Source: an uncultured Clostridium sp.
GTDB lineage: Bacteria; Bacillota; Clostridia; Lachnospirales; Lachnospiraceae
DNA length: 64,000 nt
Assembly: GCA_900549235.1 (NCBI GenBank)
Contig: URNT01000019.1
Span: forward strand, 1 to 64,000
Reading direction: 5' to 3'
The first letter of the stretch is position 1; each line of letters starts with the position of its first letter. Below, piece by piece: positions 8,038 to 16,939 of this stretch. The position numbers were made by a program, and so were the translations under genes. A model generated the notes under the pieces. That model had not been told where the DNA came from and did not search any database. It was given only the letters and a program-made list of their open reading frames with translations.

Positions 8038-8976
8038 TTATATGTCTTTCCGGTAATCTTTAAATGTCCTAAACACATGAACTCCATGGCGTTCATAAAA
8101 CCTGCGCCCTGGTTCATCCGTAGACACAAAATACAGGTGATAGATCCCCCGCTTTTCCATCTCCAGCTGAGCCAGGTCAAAAAGTATGCTGCCAAGGCCC
8201 TGGTTTCTCACGCGCTCCGCTGTTCCAATAGGTCCAAAACGCATGGGATTCTCATCAATCATCCTGGTGCAGAATCCGCATATTTTATCCTCTTTATCCA
8301 GAACCAGCAGGATACAGTCTTCTGCCCGGTTATGCTGCATGGTCAGCAGGCAGTTGCGTTTCCATCCCCCGCCGAATTCATCCCGGGCAAAATTCAGCAG
8401 ATCCACCGCGTACTCGTAAGTAAACATCTTAAAGCTAAACCCAGCCTCATTAGCCTTTTTTAACCGTTTCTTTGTCTCATCTGACAGGCGGTAGCCGTGC
8501 AGGTCTTTGCACATGGAGTAGCTGGTCTTTCCCTGTACATAGCCATGCCTTTCAAAAAAAGCAGCGCTCTCAGGATAGTTCTCAGTATCCACGCCCGGGA
8601 AAAAGTAACTGGGGCTGTAGGCTGCCAGAGTGATGTTCTTTGCTCCCCTTGCCATTAGATCCGTCTCAGCCCTCTTAAGGAGTTTTGTGCCGATCCCTTT
8701 TCCCTGATACTCCCCTGCTACAAACATCACATTGATCCATCCCCGCTCAGGCTCTGTGCCGCGTTCCAGATAAGGAAATTTGCGTTTGGTGGCCAACAGG
8801 AATCCCACTGTCTTTCCATCCTCCCTGGCCACATAGCAGAGATCCGAATCAAAGTTGTCGTCCAACAGCGCCTGCTGTCGGAATTTATGTACGGTTATGG
8901 GGTCGGCGAAAAGCTCCTGGTTCCAGAGCTCCACCACCTGGGTTTCATATACCTGGTTATAGGTTAAGAGTTCCAT
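8038..8976 (-). CDS. Tandem double-GNAT acetyltransferase
   Basis: The 312-residue protein contains two GNAT domains. The first has the acetyl-CoA loop GEYQGKGIGTKLLKRAE (about residues 90-105); the second has RVRNQGLGSILFDLAQLE (about 265-282) with the late GRRFYERHGVHVFR helix. Double-GNAT proteins acetylate small amines, sugars or antibiotics. Located between the RpiR regulator and the PIG-L-like gene, 15 bp from the latter, it probably acts on the same amino-sugar pathway, for example N-acetylating a free amine. The acceptor cannot be predicted. Confidence 0.88.
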   Translation of the reverse strand: MELLTYNQVYETQVVELWNQELFADPITVHKFRQQALLDDNFDSDLCYVAREDGKTVGFLLATKRKFPYLERGTEPERGWINVMFVAGEYQGKGIGTKLLKRAETDLMARGAKNITLAAYSPSYFFPGVDTENYPESAAFFERHGYVQGKTSYSMCKDLHGYRLSDETKKRLKKANEAGFSFKMFTYEYAVDLLNFARDEFGGGWKRNCLLTMQHNRAEDCILLVLDKEDKICGFCTRMIDENPMRFGPIGTAERVRNQGLGSILFDLAQLEMEKRGIYHLYFVSTDEPGRRFYERHGVHVFRTFKDYRKDI

Positions 8977-9003
8977 GATCGTTCTTCCTTCCTTAAGATA
9001 TAC

Positions 9004-9852
9004 TTATATAATATCCTTTGTTATCACATTGCTTTTAAGCCTGGCAATGTTTCTCTCGTAATTATTCTTTACATATGCGGTAAACAGGATGTCGATGATA
9101 TTCAGCTGGGATATTCTGGACGCTGTTGCCGCTGTTCTCACCAGAAGTTCCTTGGCAGACACATACAGTTTGCAGTCAGCCAGACGTGTCAGTTCATTTT
9201 CCGCAAACCGGGTCACGGTGATAATGGGAACATTCTGCTCCTTCAGCACCCTGGCACAGGTCAGCATTTCTCTTGTAAGACCTGAGTAGCTGAATATGAC
9301 AGCCACATCCTCCTTTGTCAGATTCCTTGCACACACCAGCTGGGAATGCCAGTCATCGTTGCAGATACAGGGCTTGTTAAGCCTGAGAAACTTAAGATAC
9401 ATGTCCCTGGCAGCCAGAAGAGAGGATCCGATCCCAAACAGTCCTGCGGTCTTAGCCTTTTCAATAATGTCCACACAGTTCTGCAGTTCGTCCAGATCCA
9501 CTAATTTGCGCGTATCCTCCAATGCCTGTATGCTTCTGTAAGTAACCTTATCCACAATGTCCTTCAGTTCATCATCCCGGCTGATCTCCGTGCTGATGTC
9601 CTTACGCGCTTCACTGCGCAGCACAAGCTCGTAATTCAGAGAACTGTTGAATTCCTTATAGCCGCTAAATCCCAGCTTTTTGCACAGCCGGATGATGGTG
9701 GCCGCCGAGGTATAGGTCTTTTCAGCCAGAACATGGATGCTGAGTTTGGATGCTTCCTCCGGCTTTTCCAGCAGATACCGGACCAGGTCCTTCTCTGCTC
9801 CGTTGGCCTGTACTCTGTACTCCTGCAGTCTTACCAATACATTTTTCATCAT
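9004..9852 (-). CDS. RpiR/MurR-family regulator with SIS domain
   Basis: RpiR-type regulators pair an N-terminal helix-turn-helix with a C-terminal SIS domain that senses phosphosugars. The 282-residue protein shows the HTH (AEKTYTSAATIIRLCKKLGFSGYKEF, about residues 43-68) and an SIS domain (AGLFGIGSSLLAARD and AVIFSYSGLTRE). MurR, the repressor of MurNAc catabolism and sensor of MurNAc-6-P, is of this type. It is the first gene of the eight-gene operon and presumably controls it. A canonical promoter overlaps GAAACT repeats that could be its operator. Confidence 0.93.
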   Translation of the reverse strand: MMKNVLVRLQEYRVQANGAEKDLVRYLLEKPEEASKLSIHVLAEKTYTSAATIIRLCKKLGFSGYKEFNSSLNYELVLRSEARKDISTEISRDDELKDIVDKVTYRSIQALEDTRKLVDLDELQNCVDIIEKAKTAGLFGIGSSLLAARDMYLKFLRLNKPCICNDDWHSQLVCARNLTKEDVAVIFSYSGLTREMLTCARVLKEQNVPIITVTRFAENELTRLADCKLYVSAKELLVRTAATASRISQLNIIDILFTAYVKNNYERNIARLKSNVITKDII

Positions 9853-9882
9853 ATCCCGCCTTCACTTTTAATTATATGAAAT

Positions 9883-9973
9883 GAAACTAAATTGTCAATT
9901 AATCCATTATATAACGAAACTTTATTTCAATCAATGTAATAATTGTTCCTTCTAAAACAAATTGTTTGAAACT
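9883..9973. promoter_or_regulatory. Promoter and candidate RpiR operator of the amino-sugar operon
   Basis: On the minus strand TTGATT (9929-9934) and TATAAT (9906-9911) are spaced by 17 bp. Three GAAACT copies lie on the plus strand at 9883-9888, 9916-9921 and 9968-9973. The middle one falls in the spacer and forms a GAAAC-N4-TTTC imperfect palindrome, a plausible RpiR site. The rest of 9974-10207 showed no gene. Confidence 0.65.
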
Positions 9974-10207
9974 TCTTAACAATTTCCATCATATCTCTGC
10001 TGCTTTGTTTACAAACTTTTCCGGAATCCCTCATCCTATCCCGTTTTCACGGAATCAAGAATCCTGCCCGCAGAGCATTTTTTGTATCATAGATCCAGAA
10101 TCTGTTCAATTGCCTTCTAATCTAAATCCATGTACTTTATCTTCCCAGTACCTAAACCATATTGATTAATATTTAGAAGTCACTCTTTTTCACAGATAAA
10201 AAAAATT

Positions 10208-10254
10208 AAGGCTGCTGCAAAAGGATATTTATTCATCCATTTTGCAGCAACCTT
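10208..10254. terminator. Bidirectional terminator
   Basis: A 15-bp stem (10208-10222 with 10240-10254, one mismatch or wobble) is followed by TTTTTTGTT on the plus strand and by an eight-T run on the minus strand. It most likely ends the mazF transcript. Confidence 0.75.
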
Positions 10255-10277
10255 TTTTGTTAGGAGGGTTTGGTTTT

Positions 10278-10364
10278 ATGGTGCAGCCGTTGAATGCGAA
10301 GGCGGATCTGGTGGCGGAGGGTACTTCTTATCAGATGCTTAAAAACCGGTTTAAGAAGGAATAG
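10278..10364 (+). CDS. Possible 28-residue peptide
   Basis: ATG 10278 follows a good ribosome site (TAGGAGGG, 10261-10268). The open frame encodes a basic-ended peptide, starting MVQPLNAKADLVAEG and ending KNRFKKE. It begins just after a bidirectional terminator and its end overlaps the mazF 3' end by 14 bp on the opposite strand. No homology recognised and no promoter seen; it may be chance. Confidence 0.25.
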   Translation: MVQPLNAKADLVAEGTSYQMLKNRFKKE

Positions 10365-10785
10365 GATGAGGTCTGCCGGCAGGCTCTAAAAGGTGCTCCA
10401 GCCCCAGGCTGATGACCATGGCCCGCTCGATCTCTCCCATCTGGTCCTGGTCCAGATGGCCTATGTATTCCCTTAAGCGGTTCCGGTCGATGGTCCGCAT
10501 CTGTTCTGCCAGTACGGTAGAGTCCTGCTTGAGCCCTCCTTCCATCCGGTGGATAGACACATGGGTAGGGATGGAGGCTTTGGTGGTGCGGCTGGTGATG
10601 GCGGCTACGATGACGGTAGGACTGTGGCGGTTGCCCATGTTGTTCTGGACCACCAGGACAGGGCGAACGCCTCCCTGCTCAGAACCTACTACCGGTGAAA
10701 GGTCAGCATAGTAAATATCTCCCCGCAGCACATGGGTCTCTGTTCTCCTGTCTCTGTTATAGTTTCCTCTATATTCCTGTTTCAT
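10351..10785 (-). CDS. MazF/PemK-family endoribonuclease, no adjacent antitoxin
   Basis: MazF toxins cut single-stranded RNA at short motifs. The protein has the family N-terminal strand LRGDIYYADLSPVVGSEQGGVRPVLVVQN and the AAITSRTTK and IDRNRL segments seen in Bacillota EndoA/NdoA. ATG 10785 is chosen because GAGGA lies about seven bases upstream; ATG 10815 would add ten residues. No MazE-like gene is adjacent: upstream is the deoB terminator, downstream a bidirectional terminator. The antitoxin may be encoded elsewhere, or the gene acts as a solitary regulator. Confidence 0.88.
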   Translation of the reverse strand: MKQEYRGNYNRDRRTETHVLRGDIYYADLSPVVGSEQGGVRPVLVVQNNMGNRHSPTVIVAAITSRTTKASIPTHVSIHRMEGGLKQDSTVLAEQMRTIDRNRLREYIGHLDQDQMGEIERAMVISLGLEHLLEPAGRPHPIPS

Positions 10786-10873
10786 ATGGATTTCCTCACT
10801 GATATTCGATTTCATTTCCTATCATCAAGTATGTCCCTATTTTTCAGGATTAAACACCCATATATACAAAGAA

Positions 10874-10908
10874 GCGCCTGTCCGGCACAAAAGCCGGTAT
10901 GCAGGCGC
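10874..10908 (-). terminator. deoB terminator
   Basis: GCGCCTG...CAGGCGC (10874-10880 and 10902-10908) with an inner CGGC/GCCG stem is followed on the minus strand by TTCTTTGTATAT. It lies between deoB and mazF. Confidence 0.6.
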
Positions 10909-10925
10909 ATATATATTACCGTTGC

Positions 10926-12119
10926 TTATGAAAATGCCTTCAGCAGAGATTCTCCGATGGTTCCATCCGGCATGGCAACGCCGAAGTTTTCTGCCACCGT
11001 GGCTCCTGCTGCCCCAAAGGTATCGGTCTCCTCTAACCGGCCGGTGCGTGCCAGCTTCTTTGAATAGATCAGCAGGGGCACCTGCTCTCTGGTATGGTCG
11101 GTGCCGGTGTAGGTGGGGTCATTGCCATGGTCGGCGGTGATCATAAGAAGATCATCCTCCCTCATGGCTGCCATGGCTTCTCCAAGCTTTGCATCAAAGG
11201 CTTCTACCTCTCTTGCGTAGCCCTCCGGATTTCTTCTGTGGCCCCACAAGGCGTCAAAATCCACCAGGTTTACGAAGCAAAGGCCCTCAAAGTCCTCATT
11301 TTTAATAATATCCACTGTCTGCTCCATGCCGTGTACCGAGCTTTTGGACTTGTAAGCCTTTGTGATGCCCTCCCCGTCAAAGATGTCGCGAATCTTTCCC
11401 ACGGAGATCACCTCATAGCCGTTGTCCTTTAAAGCATCCAGGGCAGTCCTTCCAGTTGGCTTTAAGGCATAGTCATGGCGGTTGCTGGTGCGCTTGAACT
11501 CACCCTTTTTCCTGCCTACATAGGGTCTCGCGATAACACGGCCCACTCTCCACTCATCCTTCATAGTCAGGTCCCTGGCGATCTCACAGCAGCGGTACAG
11601 TTCCTCTAAGCCGAAGGTTTCCTCATTGCCGCAGATCTGAAGGACAGAATCAGCAGAGGTGTAGACGATCATATGACCGGTGGCGATCTCCTCCTCTGCC
11701 AGCTCATCCAGGATCTCCGTACCGCTGGAACTCTTGTTGCCGATTACCTTTCGGCCGGTGCGCTCCTCCAGTTCCTTTATAAGCTCCGGCGGGAAGCCGG
11801 TCTCTGTAAAGGTAACAAAGGGCTTTACTGTTTTGATACCCATCAGCTCCCAGTGGCCGGTCATAGTATCCTTGCCGCAGCTGCGCTCATTCATCACCGT
11901 ATAGCAGCCTGCAGGCTCTGCCGCCGGCTCCACACCCTTTAAGGGATGGAGATTGGCAAGTCCCAGCCTCTGAAGATTGGGAATCTCCCAGTGATCTACG
12001 GTATCCGCGATATGTCCCATGGTGTCGGCTCCTGTATCGCCGTAATCTGCGGCGTCCTTTGCGTTTCCCGCCCCAAAGGAATCTACTACGATCAAAAATA
12101 TACGCTTATATGGTCTCAT
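10926..12119 (-). CDS. deoB: Phosphopentomutase
   Basis: DeoB interconverts (deoxy)ribose-1-P and -5-P in nucleoside salvage. The protein is an alkaline-phosphatase-superfamily enzyme with the N-terminal metal motif FLIVVDSFGAGNAKDAADYGD, the conserved DTMTGHWELMG loop, and C-terminal LMITADHGNDPT and DHTREQVPLL. ATG 12119 follows AAGGAGGGAGATCAT; an upstream in-frame ATG would add ten residues without a better site. Length (397) matches the family. It follows deoD by 13 bp, forming a two-gene nucleoside operon. Confidence 0.97.
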   Translation of the reverse strand: MRPYKRIFLIVVDSFGAGNAKDAADYGDTGADTMGHIADTVDHWEIPNLQRLGLANLHPLKGVEPAAEPAGCYTVMNERSCGKDTMTGHWELMGIKTVKPFVTFTETGFPPELIKELEERTGRKVIGNKSSSGTEILDELAEEEIATGHMIVYTSADSVLQICGNEETFGLEELYRCCEIARDLTMKDEWRVGRVIARPYVGRKKGEFKRTSNRHDYALKPTGRTALDALKDNGYEVISVGKIRDIFDGEGITKAYKSKSSVHGMEQTVDIIKNEDFEGLCFVNLVDFDALWGHRRNPEGYAREVEAFDAKLGEAMAAMREDDLLMITADHGNDPTYTGTDHTREQVPLLIYSKKLARTGRLEETDTFGAAGATVAENFGVAMPDGTIGESLLKAFS

Positions 12120-12132
12120 ATGATCTCCCTCC

Positions 12133-12852
12133 TTATTCAAGTAATACACCGGCTCTCAGCGCGATCTTCATCATATTTGAAAATGCTTCCTGCCTCTCCT
12201 CTACAGAGGTCTTTTCCCCTGTTACAAAGGAATCCGAGATGGTTAGGAGGCAGGCCGCCTTTTTGCCCAGAACCTGTGCGTTGTGGAACAGGGCAAAGCT
12301 CTCCATCTCTACACAGGCGCAGCCATGATCCGTTACCTTTGTACTGAAATGGGGCATGGACGCCTCCTGGTAAAATACGTCGCTGGAATGGATCCTGGCT
12401 GTCTTTACAGGGATCTGCTCCTTGGCCGCTGCCTGTAAGATCACCTCATTTAAGCCTTTGTCCGGATACTTTACGTCTGCCGTATCCCCATTCTGGGTCT
12501 GACCGAAAGAGGACTCGCTCCAGCAGGAATCAGCCAGAACAACATCATAAAGCTTCAGTTCCTCTGTATACGCCCCGGCAGAGCCGATGCGGATGATCTG
12601 CTCCACGCCATACTGAGTAAACAGTTCATAGGAATAGATCCCGATACTGGGCATCCCCATGCCGCTGGCCATAACCGTGATCTCCTGTCCCTCATATTTC
12701 CCTGTAAAAGCGTAAATATTCCTTACCTGGCTCACCTTCCTTACATCTGTCAGCCATGTTTTCGCGATAAATTCCGCTCTCAGCGGATCCCCCGGCATTA
12801 AAACTGTCTTTGCAATATCCCCCATCTGCGCGCTGTTATGCGGTGTTCCCAT
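12133..12852 (-). CDS. deoD: Purine nucleoside phosphorylase, DeoD type
   Basis: DeoD phosphorolyses purine (deoxy)nucleosides to base and (deoxy)ribose-1-P, which DeoB then isomerises. The product starts MGTPHNSAQMGDIAKTVLMPGDPLRAEF, the family N-terminus with the phosphate-binding GDPLRA, and contains RIGSAGAY and CVEMESFALF. ATG 12852 follows AAGGAGGACGTTTCAT and gives 239 residues, the usual length; an upstream ATG would add nine. It is divergent from a Crp/Fnr regulator 125 bp away, which may control it. Confidence 0.97.
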   Translation of the reverse strand: MGTPHNSAQMGDIAKTVLMPGDPLRAEFIAKTWLTDVRKVSQVRNIYAFTGKYEGQEITVMASGMGMPSIGIYSYELFTQYGVEQIIRIGSAGAYTEELKLYDVVLADSCWSESSFGQTQNGDTADVKYPDKGLNEVILQAAAKEQIPVKTARIHSSDVFYQEASMPHFSTKVTDHGCACVEMESFALFHNAQVLGKKAACLLTISDSFVTGEKTSVEERQEAFSNMMKIALRAGVLLE

Positions 12853-12977
12853 ATGAAACGTCCTCCTTATTTTTTCCAAAATTTTTCTTGCGGCTTTAAT
12901 ATTTTTATTTTAAACTAATACTATCAAATAGGAAATGCCAAATGACATGTTTTTCAAGATACGGAGGTCATTTTTTT

Positions 12978-13688
12978 ATGAAATGGAAGGATCTGACTGC
13001 CGCCTGCCGGCCTTACCCCGGCTCCGCTTCCATGGAGGAATTTTTCTCCAACTGCCCGGAGCTGATCCGCAATTACCTGACCCTGGAAACCCTCTCTCCC
13101 GGCACCCTGATCATCGAGACAGACGCCCCCTGCAGCACTGTATTCATCCTGCTCTCCGGCAAGCTCCACGCCATCGAGGAAAAGGCCGGGGAAATGCCTT
13201 ACAGCTTCTATGACCTGGTTCCCTTTGACATTGTGGGAGACTATGAGCTGTTTTCCGGGGACTCGAAGAATTATGTATCTGTACGCGCCCGGGAGACATC
13301 CGTATGTCTGACCCTGCCGGCCGCCTTTTATCTCAGCTGGATCAGCACCGACAGCGCCGCCCTGTTTTTCCGCACCCGGCTCCTGATGCGCCAGCTTTCC
13401 AGGCAGCTGAAGGTCAGCCGCAGCCTCCTTCTCATGGATCACGAAACGCGCTGCATCCATCTGATCTGCCAGGAGGCCTGCTCTGCCCCGGCTCATGGAG
13501 AGATCTGTTCCTTAAAGCTTAACCGGGAGCTTCTGGCTACCAAAACAGGCTGCTCCCTGAGAACCCTCCACCGGATCTTAAAGGGTCTTGAGGCACGCTC
13601 CCTGCTTTCTCTCTCCGGAGGCAGGATTCAGATTACTAAAACGCAGCTAGAGGCCATGCTGGGCCTTTTAGAGCCTTATGACCTCTAA
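12978..13688 (+). CDS. Crp/Fnr-family transcriptional regulator
   Basis: The protein has an N-terminal cyclic-nucleotide-binding-like beta-roll (ETDAPCSTVFILLSGKLHAIEE, then FDIVGDYELFSG) and a C-terminal HTH (RELLATKTGCSLRTLHRILKGLE). ATG 12978 is chosen for its ACGGAGG box at 12962-12967. No Fnr-type cysteine cluster is evident, so an oxygen-sensing Fe-S role is unlikely. It is divergent from deoD-deoB, which makes nucleoside-gene regulation plausible. Effector unknown. Confidence 0.88.
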   Translation: MKWKDLTAACRPYPGSASMEEFFSNCPELIRNYLTLETLSPGTLIIETDAPCSTVFILLSGKLHAIEEKAGEMPYSFYDLVPFDIVGDYELFSGDSKNYVSVRARETSVCLTLPAAFYLSWISTDSAALFFRTRLLMRQLSRQLKVSRSLLLMDHETRCIHLICQEACSAPAHGEICSLKLNRELLATKTGCSLRTLHRILKGLEARSLLSLSGGRIQITKTQLEAMLGLLEPYDL

Positions 13689-13892
13689 CTGAAAACCGGG
13701 AGTTCACTGTAGTGCTGAAACCGCTTTACATACTCCGAATCCAGGTAAACGCCTCCGCTGCAGATCATCCGCAGCCTCCCCCCCGTCAGGCAATATAGAA
13801 TCCCCCTGTTTCTGTACTGGCTTTTTCCAATAGATTCTGTTATACTGTTACCGGAAATAACAGACAAAATCAAAGGAACAGCAGGAACCTGT

Positions 13893-14113
13893 ATGCAGAC
13901 AAAACAGGAGCTTATACCGGATGCCATGGAGACCCTGATGAACGGCTCCAGCGCCCAGGCCATATCCGCAGAGGAGATTGCCCGGATCAGCTCCTGGACA
14001 TTCTTGATGCCTTTGCCGCCTTCCAGGAAACCGGCCTGGGGATCCCTCCCGGCCATCTTACCTTCCTTACGGAAAATTCGCGCCCCGGACATGAGGCGCA
14101 GAGAGGATTATAA
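13893..14113 (+). pseudogene. Small hypothetical gene with an apparent frameshift
   Basis: From ATG 13893 one frame reads MQTKQELIPDAMETLMNGSS then AQAISAEEIARI; at about 13985-13990 protein-like sequence switches to the next frame and continues QLLDILDAFAAFQETGLGIP then PGHLTFLTENSRPGHEAQRGL up to TAA 14111-14113. Both halves have the high-GC3 codon use of neighbouring genes, and the joined product (about 73 residues) looks like a coherent small acidic protein. The stop abuts the PBP ribosome site. A one-base indel, real or from sequencing, fits best; programmed frameshifting is possible but no slippery run is seen. The remaining 13689-13892 shows only a TATACT-like -10 near 13850. Confidence 0.5.
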
Positions 14114-14119
14114 GGAACC

Positions 14120-16939
14120 ATGAAAGACCTGTTGAAACGCCTCATCCCCCGCCGGGGTGAGAAAAAAAGCCATCTCATCACAAACGTCCTTGGCGTACTG
14201 GGATGGTTCCTCCATATGCTCTTATCCATCCTGACCGCAGGACTGGTGTGCGGAGCCCTTGCAGGGCTTCTGATCTATGTGCGGGTTAAGCCGGAGCTTG
14301 ATTCCTGCATGGAGATCGCCTATGACAAGCTGGCCCAGATGGAGCGGAGCGACTTTTCAAAACTGTCTGATACCGTTGTCTATGACAGGGACGGCAGGCA
14401 GATCGGCCTGATCAATGCAGGACATTATCAATATGTTGATATTACCAATATCAGCATGAACCTTCAGAACGCCTATATTGCCCAGGAGGACCGCCGGTTT
14501 AAAACCCACCATGGGGTGGACTGGATTGCTACCCTCCGCGCCGGACTGGCCCTTGTAAAGCATGGGGGCGAGGTGACCCAGGGGGGAAGCACCATCACCC
14601 AGCAGGTGATCAAGAATACATACCTGACCCAGGAGCGGACCTTTACCCGAAAGGTGGTGGAGATCCTTCTGGCTCCGGAAGTGGAAAAGGCGTACTCTAA
14701 AGCAGATATTATGGAATTCTACTGCAATACCAATTTCTATGGCCATCAGTGCTACGGCGTAGAGGCTGCCAGCCGCTATTATTTCGGCAAGCACGCTTCG
14801 GAGCTCCGTGTGGAGGAGGCTGCCGTCCTGGTGGGTATCAGCAACAGTCCTTCCGCCTACGATCCCGTAGCCCATCCGAAGGCATCCCAGAACAAGAGAA
14901 ATGATGTATTAAAAAGTATGCATGAGGTGGGCTATCTTACCGATGAGGAGTATGAGGCCGCTGTTTCAGCACCCTTAAAAATCGTCCAGCAGGAGTCCGA
15001 GGGAACCGATGAAAACTATCAGAGCAGCTATGCCATCCACTGCGCCGCGCTGGAGCTTATGAAGCTGGAGGATTTCCCTTTCCAGTATACCTTTAAGGAC
15101 AAGGAGGAATATACGGCTTATATGGACCGCTATCAGACCGCCTACTCCGAAAAATCCGACCGGATCCGGGCCGGAGGCTTTAAAATCTATACCTCCCTTG
15201 ACAGCGCCATCCAGGACACCCTTCAGACCCAGATTGACAGCAGCCTTTCCTCCTTTACAGAGCTTCAGGAAAATGGAAAATTCGCCCTTCAGGGAGCCGG
15301 AGTGGTGGTGGATAACCAGACCAACTATGTAGTGGCCATCGTCGGAGGCAGAGGCAGTGAGGATGCCTTTAACCGGGCCTACTTAAGTGCCAGACAGCCG
15401 GGAAGCACTATCAAGCCCCTGCTGGACTACGGCCCAGCCTTTGATACCGGAGAATACTACCCCACCCGCATGGTCAACGACCACAAGTGGGAAGGCGGCC
15501 CCTCCAACAGCGGCGGCTCCTACCGCGGCAATGTAACCGTAAGGGAGGCCTTAAACCGCAGCTTAAACACCGTAGCCTGGCAGGTCCTTGAGGACATCGG
15601 AGTAGATTTCGGCCTTCATTACCTCAGTGAAATGGAGTTCCAGAAGCTGACCTATGTGGACAACGGAGTTCCCTCCTTAAGCATCGGCGGCTTTACCAAC
15701 GGCCTCCGGGTGGTGGATATGGCAAAGGGCTACAGCACCCTGGCAAACTACGGCGTCTACAATGACAGAACCTGCATCACCTCCCTGGTCCACCAGCAGG
15801 AGGGAGAGCTTTTAAAGGAACGGAAGGCCGTCGCCAAGCAGGTGTACCGGGAGGATTCAGCCTTTATGCTTACTGATATATTAAAAGGCACCCTGACCGC
15901 CCCCTACGGCACCGGACGGGGTCTTGCCCTTGAAAATGATATGCCGGCGGCAGGAAAAACCGGCACCACCAACAGCAGCAAGGATACCTGGTTCTGCGGC
16001 TATACCCGCTACTACACCACAGCTGTCTGGGTAGGCTACGACACTCCCCGGAGTATGCCTGGAATCTACGGCAGCACCTATGCGGGAAAAATATGGAAAA
16101 ATGTCATGGACCAGATCCACACAGGCCTGACGCCCTGGGACTGGGAGCAGCCAGATACCGTAGGACGCCGCATTGACCCGGACAATGGAATCGAGGATTA
16201 TTACAGCCTTTCTGCTGAGCTTCGGGCAGAGGACAGCCTGCGGCTTAAGGAACAGGAAAAGCTGGTCTCCCAGCTTGAGACGGATATAGAGGAATTTACC
16301 ACCCGTGAGATCCAGACCGTGGAGGATACCTATTCGGTGAAGGAGCAGTATCAGAGCATCACCTCCCGTCTCCCTCTGGTAGACGACGGGGAGCTGAGGG
16401 CACAGCTTCTGGACCAGGTAGAAAGCCGGTACGATTATTTCTCCGGCATCATAGAAGATATGGCCGATACCATTGCCATGTATGAAAAGCAGAAAGCTGT
16501 GGAGGAGTCCAAAGCCCAGGTGCAGGCCGAAAAGGATGCCCAGGAGCAGCGCAAAAAGGAAGAAGCCGAAACACGGAAAAATGAATTTCTCCAGGCCCTG
16601 GAGGCTGTGGAGGAGCTGGAGTACCAGCGCTCCGATGCGGAAAAGCTGGTGCAGGATGCCATCGATAAGCTACCTCTGGTGGCAGGAGATCCGGAGCAGA
16701 GCACTCTTGCGGCCAGGCTGCAGGCTGCCATTTCACGGATCAGCAGCCTTCCCACAGAGGAACAGTGGAAGACCCAGGAGGCCCAGAAGGAAAGCCAGGC
16801 GGCACTGGAAGAAAGCCAGGCAAGGGAGCAGGCAGCTCTCCAGCAGAATCAGCTGAGGGCCTCCTTAAACCGCGAAAAATTCAAGTGGAACAACATGGAA
16901 CAATATGGACCAGGAGGACGGCCGGATGATGAAAACTGA
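14120..16939 (+). CDS. Class A penicillin-binding protein (PBP1A family)
   Basis: This bifunctional enzyme polymerises glycan strands and crosslinks peptides at the cell surface. It has 939 residues: a TM anchor at about 21-53, a GT51 transglycosylase with QEDRRF (Glu123) and GGSTITQQ (155-162), and a transpeptidase with STIK (Ser429-Lys432), SLN (481-483) and KTGT (613-616). From about 700 to the end it is a Glu/Gln/Ala-rich coiled coil, unusual in length for the family and perhaps a partner-binding region. ATG follows AAGGAACC. Its 3' end overlaps the next small membrane gene by 14 bp. Confidence 0.95.
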   Translation: MKDLLKRLIPRRGEKKSHLITNVLGVLGWFLHMLLSILTAGLVCGALAGLLIYVRVKPELDSCMEIAYDKLAQMERSDFSKLSDTVVYDRDGRQIGLINAGHYQYVDITNISMNLQNAYIAQEDRRFKTHHGVDWIATLRAGLALVKHGGEVTQGGSTITQQVIKNTYLTQERTFTRKVVEILLAPEVEKAYSKADIMEFYCNTNFYGHQCYGVEAASRYYFGKHASELRVEEAAVLVGISNSPSAYDPVAHPKASQNKRNDVLKSMHEVGYLTDEEYEAAVSAPLKIVQQESEGTDENYQSSYAIHCAALELMKLEDFPFQYTFKDKEEYTAYMDRYQTAYSEKSDRIRAGGFKIYTSLDSAIQDTLQTQIDSSLSSFTELQENGKFALQGAGVVVDNQTNYVVAIVGGRGSEDAFNRAYLSARQPGSTIKPLLDYGPAFDTGEYYPTRMVNDHKWEGGPSNSGGSYRGNVTVREALNRSLNTVAWQVLEDIGVDFGLHYLSEMEFQKLTYVDNGVPSLSIGGFTNGLRVVDMAKGYSTLANYGVYNDRTCITSLVHQQEGELLKERKAVAKQVYREDSAFMLTDILKGTLTAPYGTGRGLALENDMPAAGKTGTTNSSKDTWFCGYTRYYTTAVWVGYDTPRSMPGIYGSTYAGKIWKNVMDQIHTGLTPWDWEQPDTVGRRIDPDNGIEDYYSLSAELRAEDSLRLKEQEKLVSQLETDIEEFTTREIQTVEDTYSVKEQYQSITSRLPLVDDGELRAQLLDQVESRYDYFSGIIEDMADTIAMYEKQKAVEESKAQVQAEKDAQEQRKKEEAETRKNEFLQALEAVEELEYQRSDAEKLVQDAIDKLPLVAGDPEQSTLAARLQAAISRISSLPTEEQWKTQEAQKESQAALEESQAREQAALQQNQLRASLNREKFKWNNMEQYGPGGRPDDEN

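Noticed and set aside
9966..10169. Short plus-strand frame between the RpiR operon and mazF
   Set aside because: Composition is not protein-like and there is no ribosome site.
13685..13768. Minus-strand frame ending in VYLDSEYVKRFQHYSELPVF with a GGAGG box before an internal ATG
   Set aside because: Only 27 residues from that ATG, no start for the longer frame and no recognised family; not enough to call a gene.
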